Shown here piece by piece: positions 52,283 to 64,000 of a stretch of DNA of 64,000 nt (position 1 is its first letter; each line of letters opens with the position of its first letter). Where the stretch lies: the NCBI RefSeq assembly GCF_000969765.1, contig NZ_CP011096.1:310001-374000 (forward strand), written 5' to 3'. A model generated the notes under the pieces. It worked only from the letters and a program-made list of their open reading frames with translations. It did not search any database and was not told where the DNA came from. This DNA is from Mycoplasmopsis synoviae ATCC 25204 (GTDB taxonomy: Bacteria > Bacillota_I > Bacilli_A > Mycoplasmatales > Metamycoplasmataceae). The position numbers were made by a program, and so were the translations under genes.

Positions 52283-52702
52283 ATGAAAAAACTTGAATAT
52301 TTATTAACTTTGCAAGCTAGCTTTATGCTACTTGCACTTAAAGCTAAAAACTACCACTGAAATGTTTCAGGAGAACACTTCTTTGAAACCCATGAAGAGC
52401 TTGACACCTTCTTCGATGGTTGCCAAGAGCAAATGGATGCGGTAGCTGAAAAAGTTGTTATGTTTGACGGCCTAGCTTTAGGATCATACAGTGAAGCTAG
52501 CAAAGCATCACTAATTAAAGAAGTTAAAGCTAAAAACTTTACTTCTAAAGATGCTTTTGTAGAACTTTCAAAAGACTTAGAAAAACTTTTAGATTTTGTA
52601 TCTAAATTAAAAAGCGTTGACTTTAGAGTTCAACCTGTTCTTGATGAAGTAGTTTTATTTTGTCATGAATGAGCTTGAAAATTCAAAAAAGCTTCTAAAT
52701 AA
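52283..52702 (+). CDS. dps: Dps-family ferritin-like protein
   Basis: 139 residues, four-helix Dps/ferritin-like protein. The ferroxidase signature is visible: KNYHWNVSGEHFFETHEELD, then the second helix with CQEQMDAVAEKV (Asp and Glu ligands). Dps proteins form 12-subunit shells that bind iron and protect DNA from peroxide. It lies 23 bases after the aminopeptidase with no strong Shine-Dalgarno; a separate weak promoter or read-through is possible. A terminator follows. Confidence 0.9.
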
Positions 52703-52714
52703 GCAAAATAAGAG

Positions 52715-52750
52715 AAAAAGTCTGTTTTATTTTAAATGGACTTTTTTTAT
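52715..52750 (+). terminator. dps terminator
   Basis: AAAAAGTC ... GACTTTTTTT with a 16-base loop. Confidence 0.75.
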
Positions 52751-52777
52751 TTGCTTTTTGCTTAATGTATATATAAT
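52751..52777 (+). promoter_or_regulatory. rnr promoter
   Basis: TTGCTT (52751-52756), 15-base spacer, TATAAT (52772-52777); leader of about 6-10 bases before ATG 52790, so translation may be nearly leaderless. Confidence 0.5.
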
Positions 52778-52789
52778 TAAATATAAATT

Positions 52790-54971
52790 ATGAACATAGA
52801 TAAAATTAAATTAATAAATTACATCAAAGCTAGAAAAAATGTCTCTTTTATTGAACTTGCAAATTATTTAAAAATAAATCGCAAGGACAATAAAGAATTT
52901 AGTGCTTACTTAGTAAGCCTAATTAAAAGAAATGAAATTTTTAAAACCTTTGATTCTAATTATTACGTTCCAGAGTTTTTAAGAAAACAAAGTGGAATTA
53001 TCAAAGTAGCTTCTAAAAAACAATTTGCCTTTTTAGAATTTGAAAACGAGGCCCAAGAAAAAGAAAGTGTTTTTGTTAAATTCCAAGATTTAAATTCAGC
53101 GCTTAATAACGATGAAGTAATTGCTTCAATTTACAAAGACCATAACGAAAAAAATCCAACAAGGCAGCTGCTTGCAGTAGTTGATGAAATAGTTCAAAGA
53201 AATAATCAAAAAATAATTGGCTTTATCAAAAAAGATAAAAACACCATCTTTTTTGCGCCAGCAGATGGTTGCTTTGATAAAGTAAAATTTGAACTTTTAA
53301 ATTTATCATCTAAAGTTAAAATCAATGACTGCGTATTATGTGAAATTAAAAAATATGACAAAAACCTAGTATCACTTGAAATTAAAAAAGTAATCACCAA
53401 TACCAGTGATCCGAATGTATTTGTTAAAGCTTATTTAGAATCTACTAATATCGATTTAGAATTTAGCGCTGAAACTTTAGCTGAATCAAAATTAATTCCG
53501 CAAGAAGTTGATTTAAATATTAAAGAAAAATTTCAAAGAAAAAATTTAACTAGTGAACTAATAGTTACAATCGACGGTGAAAGCACCAAAGACTTTGATG
53601 ATGCTATTAATGTTAAAAAACTAGAAAACGGAAACTTTTTATTATCTGTTCATATTGCCGATGTGGCCCATTACGTTAAAGAAAAAACAAATCTAGATTC
53701 AGAAGCGCTCAAAAGAGGAACTAGCATTTATATCGCCAATGGCGTTATTCCAATGCTTCCTAGCGAACTTTCTAATGGAATATGTTCTATTAATCCAAAT
53801 GTCGATAGATTTGCATTAAGCTGTGACATTGAAATCGATCAGCACGGAAATAACGTAAATTATAAAATTTATAAATCAGTTATTAATTCTAAGTTTAGAT
53901 TAACTTATAAACAAGTACAAGCTTTTTTTGATAAAGATAATAACTTTTTATCTTTAGAACAAAAAAAATCTTCTTATGTTAAAGAGTTAGAAACAATGCT
54001 AACTAATGCTTATGAGTTAAGCCTTATTCTTCATAAATATAAAGAAGCTCAAGGTTATGTTGACTTTGAAATTCCAGAACCTAAAATTTTCCTAAATGAA
54101 GATGGAACTGTAAAGGAAATTAAAATTCACAAAAGAGTTTATAGCGAAATTTTAATAGAAGATTTCATGGTTAGAACCAATGAAGTTGTCGCTAAATATC
54201 TTAGTGATTTAAAAATGCCGGTTTTATATAGAATTCATGAAAATCCATCAGAAGAAAAACTTCAAAGCCTTAAAACTAATTTAACGGCTTTAGGAATTAA
54301 TATTAAAAATATTAATTCTATTACAAGCTCAGCTAATGATTTTTCAAAGTTTGTTCATCAAACAAGAAACCAAAGAAATGATTACTTTATAAATTTATTA
54401 TTTTTAAGAACAATGCAAAAAGCAATTTATTCTTTAAATAATATCGGTCACTTTGGTCTAGCTTCTGAATTTTATTGTCATTTTACTTCTCCGATTAGAA
54501 GATATCCAGATCTTTTAGTGCATAGAATTTTAACTATGCATCTTGAAGGAAAATCTAGCCAAGAGATTTTAAATCACTTTGATTCTAAGCTTGGTAGCTA
54601 TGCTCAGCTGAATTCAAATTCTGAGCAAAAAGCAGTAGAAATCGAAAGAAAAGTTAATGATTTAAAATTTGCTGAATTTTTAAAATTCCAAACAGGACAA
54701 AAATTCAAAGCTCAAATTGTATCGGTTTTAAATTTTGGAATTTTTGTTGAATTTGAATTTGGTGGATCAGGACTAATTCACAAAAGCAATTTCTTTGATG
54801 GAAGCTATGAATCCAATGAAATGCTTACCGTTTTTGCGAGTGAAACTAAAAGCTATAAAATCGGCGAATATGTTGATGTGGTAATAATTGCAACTGATTT
54901 ACTTGAAGGTAAAATTGACTGCGTGTTAGAGAGTCAATATGATGCTTATAAATTAAATTTAACTAGAAAAC

Positions 54972-54997
<26 letters not shown>
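52790..54997 (+). CDS. rnr: Ribonuclease R
   Basis: 735 residues, typical length. Processive 3'-5' exoribonuclease for structured RNA; it is the main RNA-degrading exonuclease in mycoplasmas, which lack PNPase. N-terminal winged-helix and cold-shock-like domains, RNB catalytic domain with TIDGESTKDFDDAINV (four Asp), and a C-terminal S1 domain (GQKFKAQIVSVLNFGIFVEF). It overlaps the downstream methyltransferase gene by 26 bases. Confidence 0.96.
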
Positions 54998-57321
<2,324 letters not shown>

Positions 57322-57322
57322 T

Positions 57323-57619
57323 ATGATTTTTATAAAAGCAACTCTTTACAAAGTAGCATCAGAAAAAATTAAAGGTTTTATTGACTATTTATATGTTTTT
57401 GTTAAAAAAGCTCAAATGCAAGAATTAAATTTAAGCTTTGAATATGCAATTACCAAAAAAGATCAAGAAGTAGTTAGCGTGCTTTTAGTTCAAAGATGAA
57501 CAAATAAACAAGCTTATGAAGCTTTTGTAACAAAAGAAGAATTTAAAAAAGAATTTTTTACGCTAAAATCTTTTGCCAAGGAAACTTCTCTTGTTTTTGA
57601 AGTAACAACCGCGAAATAA
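57323..57619 (+). CDS. Small ABM-like dimeric barrel protein
   Basis: 98 residues, beginning MIFIKATLYKVASEKIKGF, with the sequence LLVQRWTNKQAYEAFVTKEEF in the middle. The pattern of a short beta strand, helix, two strands with RW, and a second helix fits the antibiotic-biosynthesis-monooxygenase (ABM) ferredoxin-like fold, a family of small dimeric enzymes or stress proteins. Substrate unknown. AAAGGATT precedes the ATG and the metG stop is one base upstream. Last gene of the rnr operon. Confidence 0.65.
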
Positions 57620-57648
57620 AAATGTCAAGATGTTTGACATTTTTATTT
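57618..57648. terminator. Bidirectional terminator between the ABM-like gene and glyA
   Basis: AAAAATGTCA-AGATGTT-TGACATTTTT; serves converging genes on both strands. Confidence 0.8.
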
Positions 57649-58912
57649 AGTATTTTTTTAGTATTGGAAATTCTTTATTAAATGATAAAACTCTATTTTT
57701 AAGTTCTTTGACTTTGTCTCTTGCAGCTTTAGATTTAGAATTTAAAAATTCTAAATTTCTTAGTGAATAATCAATTATTTCAGCTAGCTCTTCTCACTTT
57801 GTAAAATTCCTTGAAGTCATAGCCGCTGTTCCTAGCCTAATTCCAGAAGTAACCAGCGGAGGAAGTTCGTCAAAAGGAATTGAATTTTTATTGATAGTAA
57901 TATTAATTTTTTCTAAGAAGTTTTCTGCTTCTTTTCCGGTGATATTATATGAAGATTTAACGTTAATTAAAAGCAAGTGATTATCAGTTCCGCCAGATAC
58001 TACTTCAACACCTTTTTTAATAAATGCCTCAGAGAAAACTTTAGCGTTTTTGACAATATTTTCTGCATATGTTTTAAAGCTAGGTTGAAGAGCTTCATAG
58101 AAGGCTATTGCCTTTCCAGCAATGGCGTGAAATAGCGGCCCACCTTGATATCCAGGAAAAACTCAACGATCAACTTTTTTAGCAATTTCTTCGTCATTGG
58201 TCATTATCACGCCACCTCTTGCACCTCTAAAAGTTTTATGAGTTGTAGAAGTTATCACGTGCGCATATCCTACTGGACTTGGATGAACTCCGCCGGCAAT
58301 AAGACCTGCAATATGAGCTACGTCAGCCATTAATTTAGCACCACATAAATCAGCTATTTCTCTAAATTTTTTAAAGTCAATTAATCTAGGATAAGCTGAA
58401 TATCCGCAGATGATTAAATCAGGTTTTTCTACTAGTGCTATTTTTTTAATTTCTTCATAGTCTAGCATTCCGTTTTTACCTACTTCATAAGTAATTGAAT
58501 TGTAAAATATACCACTAAATGAAATTTTATATCCGTGAGTTAAATGTCCTCCGCTTTTTAGAGATAGCCCCATTATTTTTCCGCCATTAGGAACTACGCT
58601 AGCGATAGCTGCTGCGTTAGCTACGCTTCCTGAATAAGGCTGAACATTTGCATAATTTACTTTAAAAATTTCTTTCAAACGATCAATTGCAACTTGCTCG
58701 ACCATATCGACATTTTCACAGCTTCCGTAGTATCTTCTATATGGATATCCTTCTCCATATTTATTAGTTAAAACGCTTCCTTGAGCTTTTAAAACATCAT
58801 CGGATACATAATTTTCACTTGCAATTAATTCGATGAAATTTCTTTGTCTTTTAAATTCTGAATTAATAGCTTTTTGAACATATTTATCATTTAATTTCAA
58901 ATTTTTATACAT
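57647..58912 (-). CDS. glyA: Serine hydroxymethyltransferase
   Basis: 421 residues, full length. PLP enzyme converting serine and tetrahydrofolate to glycine and methylene-tetrahydrofolate, the substrate for FolD encoded at 47.7 kb. Motifs: [41 protein letters not shown] and the PLP lysine in [17 protein letters not shown] near 58160 is Trp. It lies two bases after the pheT stop, so it is the last gene of pheS-ung-pheT-glyA. Confidence 0.97.
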
Positions 58913-58914
58913 TA

Positions 58915-61095
58915 TTAATCCTTATTGAAATGTGAATTTAATTTATCAATTTCTGCGCTAGGAGCTGTAATTCTTAGTGAAACATTATGTGAGGTTTCTT
59001 TTTTGAAATCATCAATTTCTTTGATTTCAAAAACTTTTGCAACAGAATTAATTTTATCTAAATATTTTTGTAAATGTTCATTATTATTAAGTTCAAAAGT
59101 TAAATCTATTGATTTTAATACATCTAAATTTGGAGCTTCATATTTTTTGAATTTATCATCAAAATATAAATCGTATTTAAATTCAACAAAAAGACAATCA
59201 AGATCCAAAAAGCTTGGATTTATTTTTCCAATTCAACCTAGTTTTTGGTCATTTAAATAAATTTCAGCTGAATAATTAGGATGTAAGAATTGGTTTTTTG
59301 GTTTTTTGAATTCTAAATTTAAGTTATCAAAAAAGCTAACAAAGTCTTGTTTTAATTCTAAAAAGCTTTTATCTGTAGTTGCAAGGCAGGCATAAAATAA
59401 ATTAGCATTAACCATTCCAACTTCAAATAAATTAACATTATTTATCTTTTTCTTTTTGTTATTGTTGACGGCTTCTGCTAAAGATATCGCAAGCGAATTT
59501 CTAACAAATTCTCTTTCTTTTGATACAAAAGTTTCAAGCTTAATTGCATCACTTAAATCTAAAGGATCAAATTTAGAATCTTTTTCATTTACTAGTGTAA
59601 AAGTTCTAGCTTCGCTATAACCTAATGCTTTTAATTTTTCTTTAAAGTTTTTATTATCAGCTTTTAACTCACCAGGAATTTGAATATATGGAATTTCTTT
59701 GAAATTATCATAGTTATAAAATCTAAAAAGCTCTTCGATTATATCTTCGAAAATACTTACATCATATCTATAAAGAGGAACTTTAATTTTTTGATTTTCA
59801 AATTCAAATTCTAGCAATTTTAATTTATCAAAAGCTTTAATAAATTCACTAGATGGAAGTCCATTTGAATATCTTTGAAGTTTTTCTTCATCAAAATTAA
59901 TTTCAACTTTTTTATCTAATTCAAAATCATTAACTACATTTGATAGCTTTAAATCTTTTAAGTAATTAAATAAGAATTTATGAGCTAATTTAACTTGATA
60001 TTTAGTAATAGTTTTTGACGCTAAATTAGAAGCATTGCTATTCATTTTTATTTCTTTTGCATTGTTTCTAATAAGTTTTGATGGAAAGCTAGCCATCTCG
60101 AATACAAATTCACTTGTTTGTAAATCTACTTTAGATTCTTCAAGTCCCATAGTAGCAGCTACAGATACTACTTTATCACCATTAAATACAGCTAGCGCGT
60201 CACTAACTTCAACTTGTTTATTTCCTAAAAGATTAACTTTGCCATTATATAAATCAACGCTAAACTTTGTATTTTTTAATTTAGCTTTGTCATAAACGTG
60301 AATTGGAATTCCTAAATTAATTAAAACTAGATTAGTCAAATTAACTGCAGGATTAAATTTAGAATCAATTTTATGCTTTGCTAGTAAAAGTTTTTCTTCA
60401 AAAGAAGTGCTAACTTTTCCTTTAGCTTCAAGAAGAGTAAAAGAGTAATTTTTATCTAAAAAATTACCTTCAAATTTAAAGCTTGATTCAAAGCTTTGCT
60501 TTAATTTTGCATCTAAAAATTCGCAGCTAAATTTTGTATTGTAATATGCCGCTAATTCTTTAGCTAAAAAATAATATGAATTAATTTCGTTTCTATTGGT
60601 AGTAATAGAAAGCTCGAAAATATAATCATTTAACTCTAACTTTTCACTAGCATCATCATTTAAAGAAGCAAAATTTTTTGGTAAAACTAAAATTTGATCT
60701 TTATCGGTAAGTAGCGAATTATCGTAGCCGATTTCACTAAAAGAAGCAAGCATTCCTTGAGATTTATATCCTTGCATTGTAACTTCTTGGAATTCTTTTC
60801 CTTGATAGCTAGAACCAACTGGATAACAAATTGTTAAATCACCTTTAGATAAAACTTTATTAGTGGTTTGAATTGTTAGTTTCCCAAGTTTTGTATCTAA
60901 TTCAACTACTTGTAATTTAGTTGAATTAGGATTATCAAAAACATTTAAAACTTTGGCAAATAAAAGTCCTTTGCTGCTTGAAAATTTTTCAAAAAATTCA
61001 ACTTCAAAACCTAAAGATTCAAGCGCTTTTGTAACGCTTTGATCTAATTTAATTTCTGGCAAATATTTATTTAAATGTTTAAGTGAATAAATCAT
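58915..61095 (-). CDS. pheT: Phenylalanyl-tRNA synthetase, beta subunit
   Basis: 726 residues, with a TGA (Trp) at 59230-59232 that would otherwise seem to end it. N-terminal EMAP/tRNA-binding domain ([20 protein letters not shown] ... [15 protein letters not shown]), B3/B4 editing region, B5 domain, and core. The C-terminal anticodon-binding region is short and diverged, as in other mycoplasmas. Good ribosome-binding site AAAGGAGA. Its start lies inside the end of ung (17-base overlap). Confidence 0.95.
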
Positions 61096-61753
61096 ATTCT
61101 CCTTTAATATCTCAAGAGATTTCTGGCTTGTTTTGCTCTTTTAATAAATTATTTATTTTTAAAAATAGTTTTGAATCTTTGAAGCTTTTATTATATGAAA
61201 GCGGTGAAGGATGCGATAGAAATATTAAATTTTTAACTGGATTTTCAAGCTTTGAAACAAAGTCTCTGGCTTTATTGCCAAGAGCTACTATGATGCAGTC
61301 TTTATTAAATCCTAGTATCAGATCAACAACTTTTAAAGTAAAACTTTCTCAACCAATATTTTTATGTGAATCAGGTTTATTTTTAGAAACAGTTAGCACG
61401 GTATTTAGCAATAAAACTTTTTGCCTGCTTCAGTTTTTTAAATTATTACTTTGAATTAAAACTTCAGGATAGTCTTTTTTTAATTCTTTAAAAATATTTC
61501 TTAAACTCATTGGAGTTTTTTCTGAATTAGATGAAAACGCATAACCATTAGCATGTCCATTAGGATATGGATCCTGACCTAAGAAAATAAGATTTGTTTC
61601 ATATAATTCAAAATCACTAAAGGCTGCAAAAATATCAGGCGGAGCTGGATAAATTACTTCATCTTTTCCGATTCTTTCAAGCTCACTAAGAATATTTTTA
61701 AAATATGGTTTTTTACCTTCTGATTGTAAAACCATTAAAAAAGAATTTTTCAT
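61079..61753 (-). CDS. ung: Uracil-DNA glycosylase
   Basis: 224 residues, full length. Removes uracil from DNA. The catalytic water-activating loop GQDPYPNGHANGYAFS, the NTVLTV strand and the minor-groove loop HPSPLS are all present. Two in-frame TGA (Trp) codons, including Ser-Trp-Asp near the end, extend the gene to TAA 61079-61081, overlapping pheT. Its start is three bases after the pheS stop. Placement between pheS and pheT is unusual, since these two normally adjoin. Confidence 0.94.
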
Positions 61754-61756
61754 TTA

Positions 61757-62698
61757 TTAAAACTTTTCAATGATTCTCAAATCATTTGAATATAGCTCTC
61801 TAATGTCATTAAAGCCATATTTAATCATGGCAATTCTTTCAAGACCAATTCCAGCAGCAAAAGCTGATTCATTACTTCAGTTTTTCTTGTTTTTTAAAAT
61901 ATTAGGATGCAACATTCCTGCTCCTAGTATTTCAATTCATCTGTTTTTATAAAACACATCAACTTCAACACTAGGCTCGGTAAATGGAAAATAGCTCGGT
62001 CTAAGTTTGATTTTAATATCTTCTTCTAATACGTAGCTAAGAAGACTTTTTAAAGTTCATATTAAATTTGAAAAACCAACTTTTCCAACGCAAACAAAAT
62101 CAAGCTGAGTAAATTGGTGCGAATGGGTCGCATCGTCTTCATCGTTTCTATAAACTTTACCGATTGCAAAAGTTGAAATTTCTTTTTTATCACTTTTTAA
62201 AATTTCATTAATTGAAATTCCAGTATTATGAGTTCTAAGAAGTTTGGTTTTATTAAAATAAAGCGAATCATGCGTTGCCCGCGCTGGATGGCTTTGCGGA
62301 ATATTTAAAATTTCAAAATTTTCAAAATCATCTGTAATTTCTCCCGAAAAACTTTCATAGTAACCATGAGCTAAAAATCAAGTTCTAAAACGATTTTCAA
62401 TTTCAGTTATCACGTGAAGTTTTGCAGGTTTATTAACTAGCTTAGAAAAATCGAAAAATTCGTTATTGATTTTTTCTTGAATTTTTAGCTTTTGAATTTT
62501 TTCTTCACATTTTTCAAAAAAGTCTTGATACTTATTTTTAAGCTTTGAGATTTTTTGACCTAAAAGGGCCTTTTGTTGATAAGAAGCTTTTTTGATTTCT
62601 TCTTTTAAAAGACTCATTTCAGAATCGGCAGCATTTAATTTTGCTTTTAATTTTTTTAAATCTTCTAGATTGTTAATTTCATTTAAATCTAATTTCAT
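61757..62698 (-). CDS. pheS: Phenylalanyl-tRNA synthetase, alpha subunit
   Basis: 313 residues. N-terminal coiled coil (first 90 residues, Leu/Lys-rich) that binds tRNA, then the class II core: [32 protein letters not shown] (motif 2), and GLGLERIAM-like [13 protein letters not shown] (motif 3). TGA at 62378-62380 is Trp. First gene of pheS-ung-pheT-glyA, with TATAAT on the minus strand at 62734-62729. Confidence 0.96.
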
Positions 62699-62728
62699 TT
62701 TAGTCTACTTTAAAATATTATTTTTTAT

Positions 62729-62832
62729 ATTATATACATACTTATAAGCTATAAAATGTCTTATTTTTGTTTATTTTCAAATTTTTTAATTTATATAAAG
62801 GGAATAGATTCTTATCTATAATGTAATATAAT
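62729..62832. promoter_or_regulatory. Divergent promoters between pheS and upp
   Basis: Minus-strand TATAAT 62734-62729 for pheS; plus-strand TATAAT 62817-62822 and 62827-62832 for upp. No T-box leader was recognised upstream of pheS in this short gap. Confidence 0.5.
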
Positions 62833-62856
62833 TTAAAAAATTTTAATTGAGGGCAA

Positions 62857-63477
62857 ATGTTAAAGTTAGTAAAACATCCATTAATAGAAATAAAACTTTC
62901 AAAATTACGTGAAAAAAAGACAAAAATTGACGAATTTAGAAAAAATTTAAATCAAATCTCAAGCCTGATGGCTTATGAGGTTTTAAAAAAATACAAAGCT
63001 AAAAGATATCAATCAAAATCTGTATTAGATGAAAAATTTAAAGGTAAAAAATTAAATAAAGATATTTTATTTGTTCCCATTCTAAGAGCTGGTCTTGGTA
63101 TGCTTGATGGATTTTTAGAAATCGCAAGCGAAGCTAGAGTTGGTTTTTATGGACTATCGCGAGATGAAAAAACTCTAAAACCAGTTTGCTATTTAAATAA
63201 AGTACCAACCTTAGATCCTGAAACTTTTGTAGTAATTATTGATCCAATGCTAGCTACTGGAAATTCCGCAATTTATGTAATTGATGAAATGAAAAAAATG
63301 GGATATAAAAATATTTCATTTGCATCACTACTTACCGTTCAAGAGACTCTAGATAAACTGCAAGCTCGTCATCCAGATATTGATATTTACACCGCTTCAA
63401 TCGATAGAAAATTAACTTCTAACGGATTTATCTCGCCAGGCCTAGGTGATGCTGGTGATAAATTTTTTGGAACATAA
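62857..63477 (+). CDS. upp: Uracil phosphoribosyltransferase
   Basis: 206 residues, full length. Salvages uracil to UMP with PRPP. Typical motifs: VPILRAGLGMLDG and the PRPP loop VVIIDPMLATGNSA, and a C-terminal PGLGDAGDKFFGT. Preceded by GAGGG. The next gene starts in a TAATG overlap. Confidence 0.97.
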   Translation: MLKLVKHPLIEIKLSKLREKKTKIDEFRKNLNQISSLMAYEVLKKYKAKRYQSKSVLDEKFKGKKLNKDILFVPILRAGLGMLDGFLEIASEARVGFYGLSRDEKTLKPVCYLNKVPTLDPETFVVIIDPMLATGNSAIYVIDEMKKMGYKNISFASLLTVQETLDKLQARHPDIDIYTASIDRKLTSNGFISPGLGDAGDKFFGT

Positions 63478-64000
63478 TGAAGACAAAAAATAAAAATATA
63501 ATTTTTGAAATAGCTTTAGCTTCGATTTTTTTATCGCTTGGAATTATGATGAATTATTTATCATCATTTGTCAAATTTCCAATCGCACCATTTTTGAGTT
63601 TTCACTTTTTATTAATTGTCTCATTTGTTTGTTTATATACTCTTGGATATAAATGAAGCATAACAATTTTGCTTTTATATTTTTTAATAGTTCCTTTAAT
63701 TTGAAGTCAAAATGATCTTGCAATTAGCTATCTTGGTAATTTAATAGTGCTACTTAGCAATTTTTTTTTCATTGGCATTTATATTCTCTTTTATCATTTG
63801 TTTATTAAATTTTTTAAATCTAAATTCAATAGCAACAATTTAAATTTAGAAAATTTAACAAAATCTGAAATCGCAGAATTAAATCTTAAAAGACTTCATA
63901 AAAATGAATTTTATTCATTTTTTTCTGCTGCCATTATTTCAATAATTATTTCTACATTTTTACTATCAACACTAAATACTTTTTTATTTAATGTTTTATA
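63477..64000 (+). CDS. Multi-span membrane protein, ECF-transporter S-component-like (partial)
   Basis: Starts ATG 63477, overlapping the upp stop, and runs off the right edge after 174 codons. Four or more hydrophobic segments. The opening (LGIMMNYLSSFVKFPIAPFLSF) resembles the MPN527-type putative ECF transporter S components of mycoplasmas. Coupling to upp suggests a nucleobase or related vitamin substrate, which is inference. A charged loop (NLENLTKSEIAELNLKRLHK) lies between the membrane segments. Confidence 0.65.

Noticed and set aside
58915-59208. Separate small gene between glyA and pheT
   Set aside because: It is in frame with pheT across a TGA at 59230-59232 and forms the PheT C terminus.

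Overview
The window reads as a low-GC mollicute chromosome that uses TGA for tryptophan: almost every gene contains in-frame TGA at positions where a Trp is expected. The vlhA haemagglutinin locus (a lipoprotein signal peptide followed by Asn-Pro-Gly-rich repeats, with a reservoir of 5'-truncated donor copies beside one complete gene) points to Mycoplasmopsis (Mycoplasma) synoviae. All gene ends below were worked out with TGA read as Trp.

Region 1 (1-11.7 kb) is the vlhA antigenic-variation locus. Seven donor cassettes lie head to tail on the minus strand and are inverted relative to the single complete, promoter-bearing vlhA gene on the plus strand (9188-11611). The cassettes begin and end at a few fixed points: the Ser-Gly-Ser-Val-Thr codons, the LYWDGFMPKIV block, the NVYLNYTG block and the 3' tail. 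A much more diverged vlhA relic lies between the reservoir and the promoter.

Region 2 (11.7-19.7 kb) is core metabolism: gap, a tiny eight-cysteine peptide on the opposite strand, uvrC, and the pyruvate dehydrogenase operon pdhA-pdhB-pdhC-pdhD. Here E2 has no lipoyl domain, and E3 carries one.

Region 3 (19.7-46.7 kb) is an accessory, IS-rich, decaying segment. It has three near-full-length but degenerate copies and one truncated copy of one IS30-family element, one intact element of a second IS30-type, and two different IS1634/IS4-like elements. The IS30-type elements sit against stem-loops. Between them are broken and intact genes: a tandem pair of DHH nanoRNase-like genes (one broken), asnA (broken), a choline-kinase-like gene, a surface nuclease lipoprotein with an ABC ATPase remnant, a large surface lipoprotein, nucleotidyltransferase-like remnants, and a truncated SGNH lipase lipoprotein. 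The most unusual item is a 4.7-kb cluster (39.87-44.55 kb). It encodes a stand-alone AsnRS-like catalytic domain, a nucleotidyltransferase-like protein, an M42-peptidase-like protein, and an intact fusion of an MFS exporter with a SAM-dependent methyltransferase. It is bracketed by two nearly identical, inverted IS ends. It resembles a small natural-product or peptide-nucleotide biosynthesis and export operon; the product is unknown, and three of its four genes are frameshifted.

Region 4 (46.7-64 kb) is again core. On the minus strand lie valS-folD-pfkA. On the plus strand lie an M42 aminopeptidase gene, dps, and rnr-trmN6-like-metG-small monooxygenase-like. On the minus strand follow pheS-ung-pheT-glyA. 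At the right end, upp precedes a partial ECF-type membrane protein on the plus strand. No rRNA, tRNA or CRISPR array was seen.
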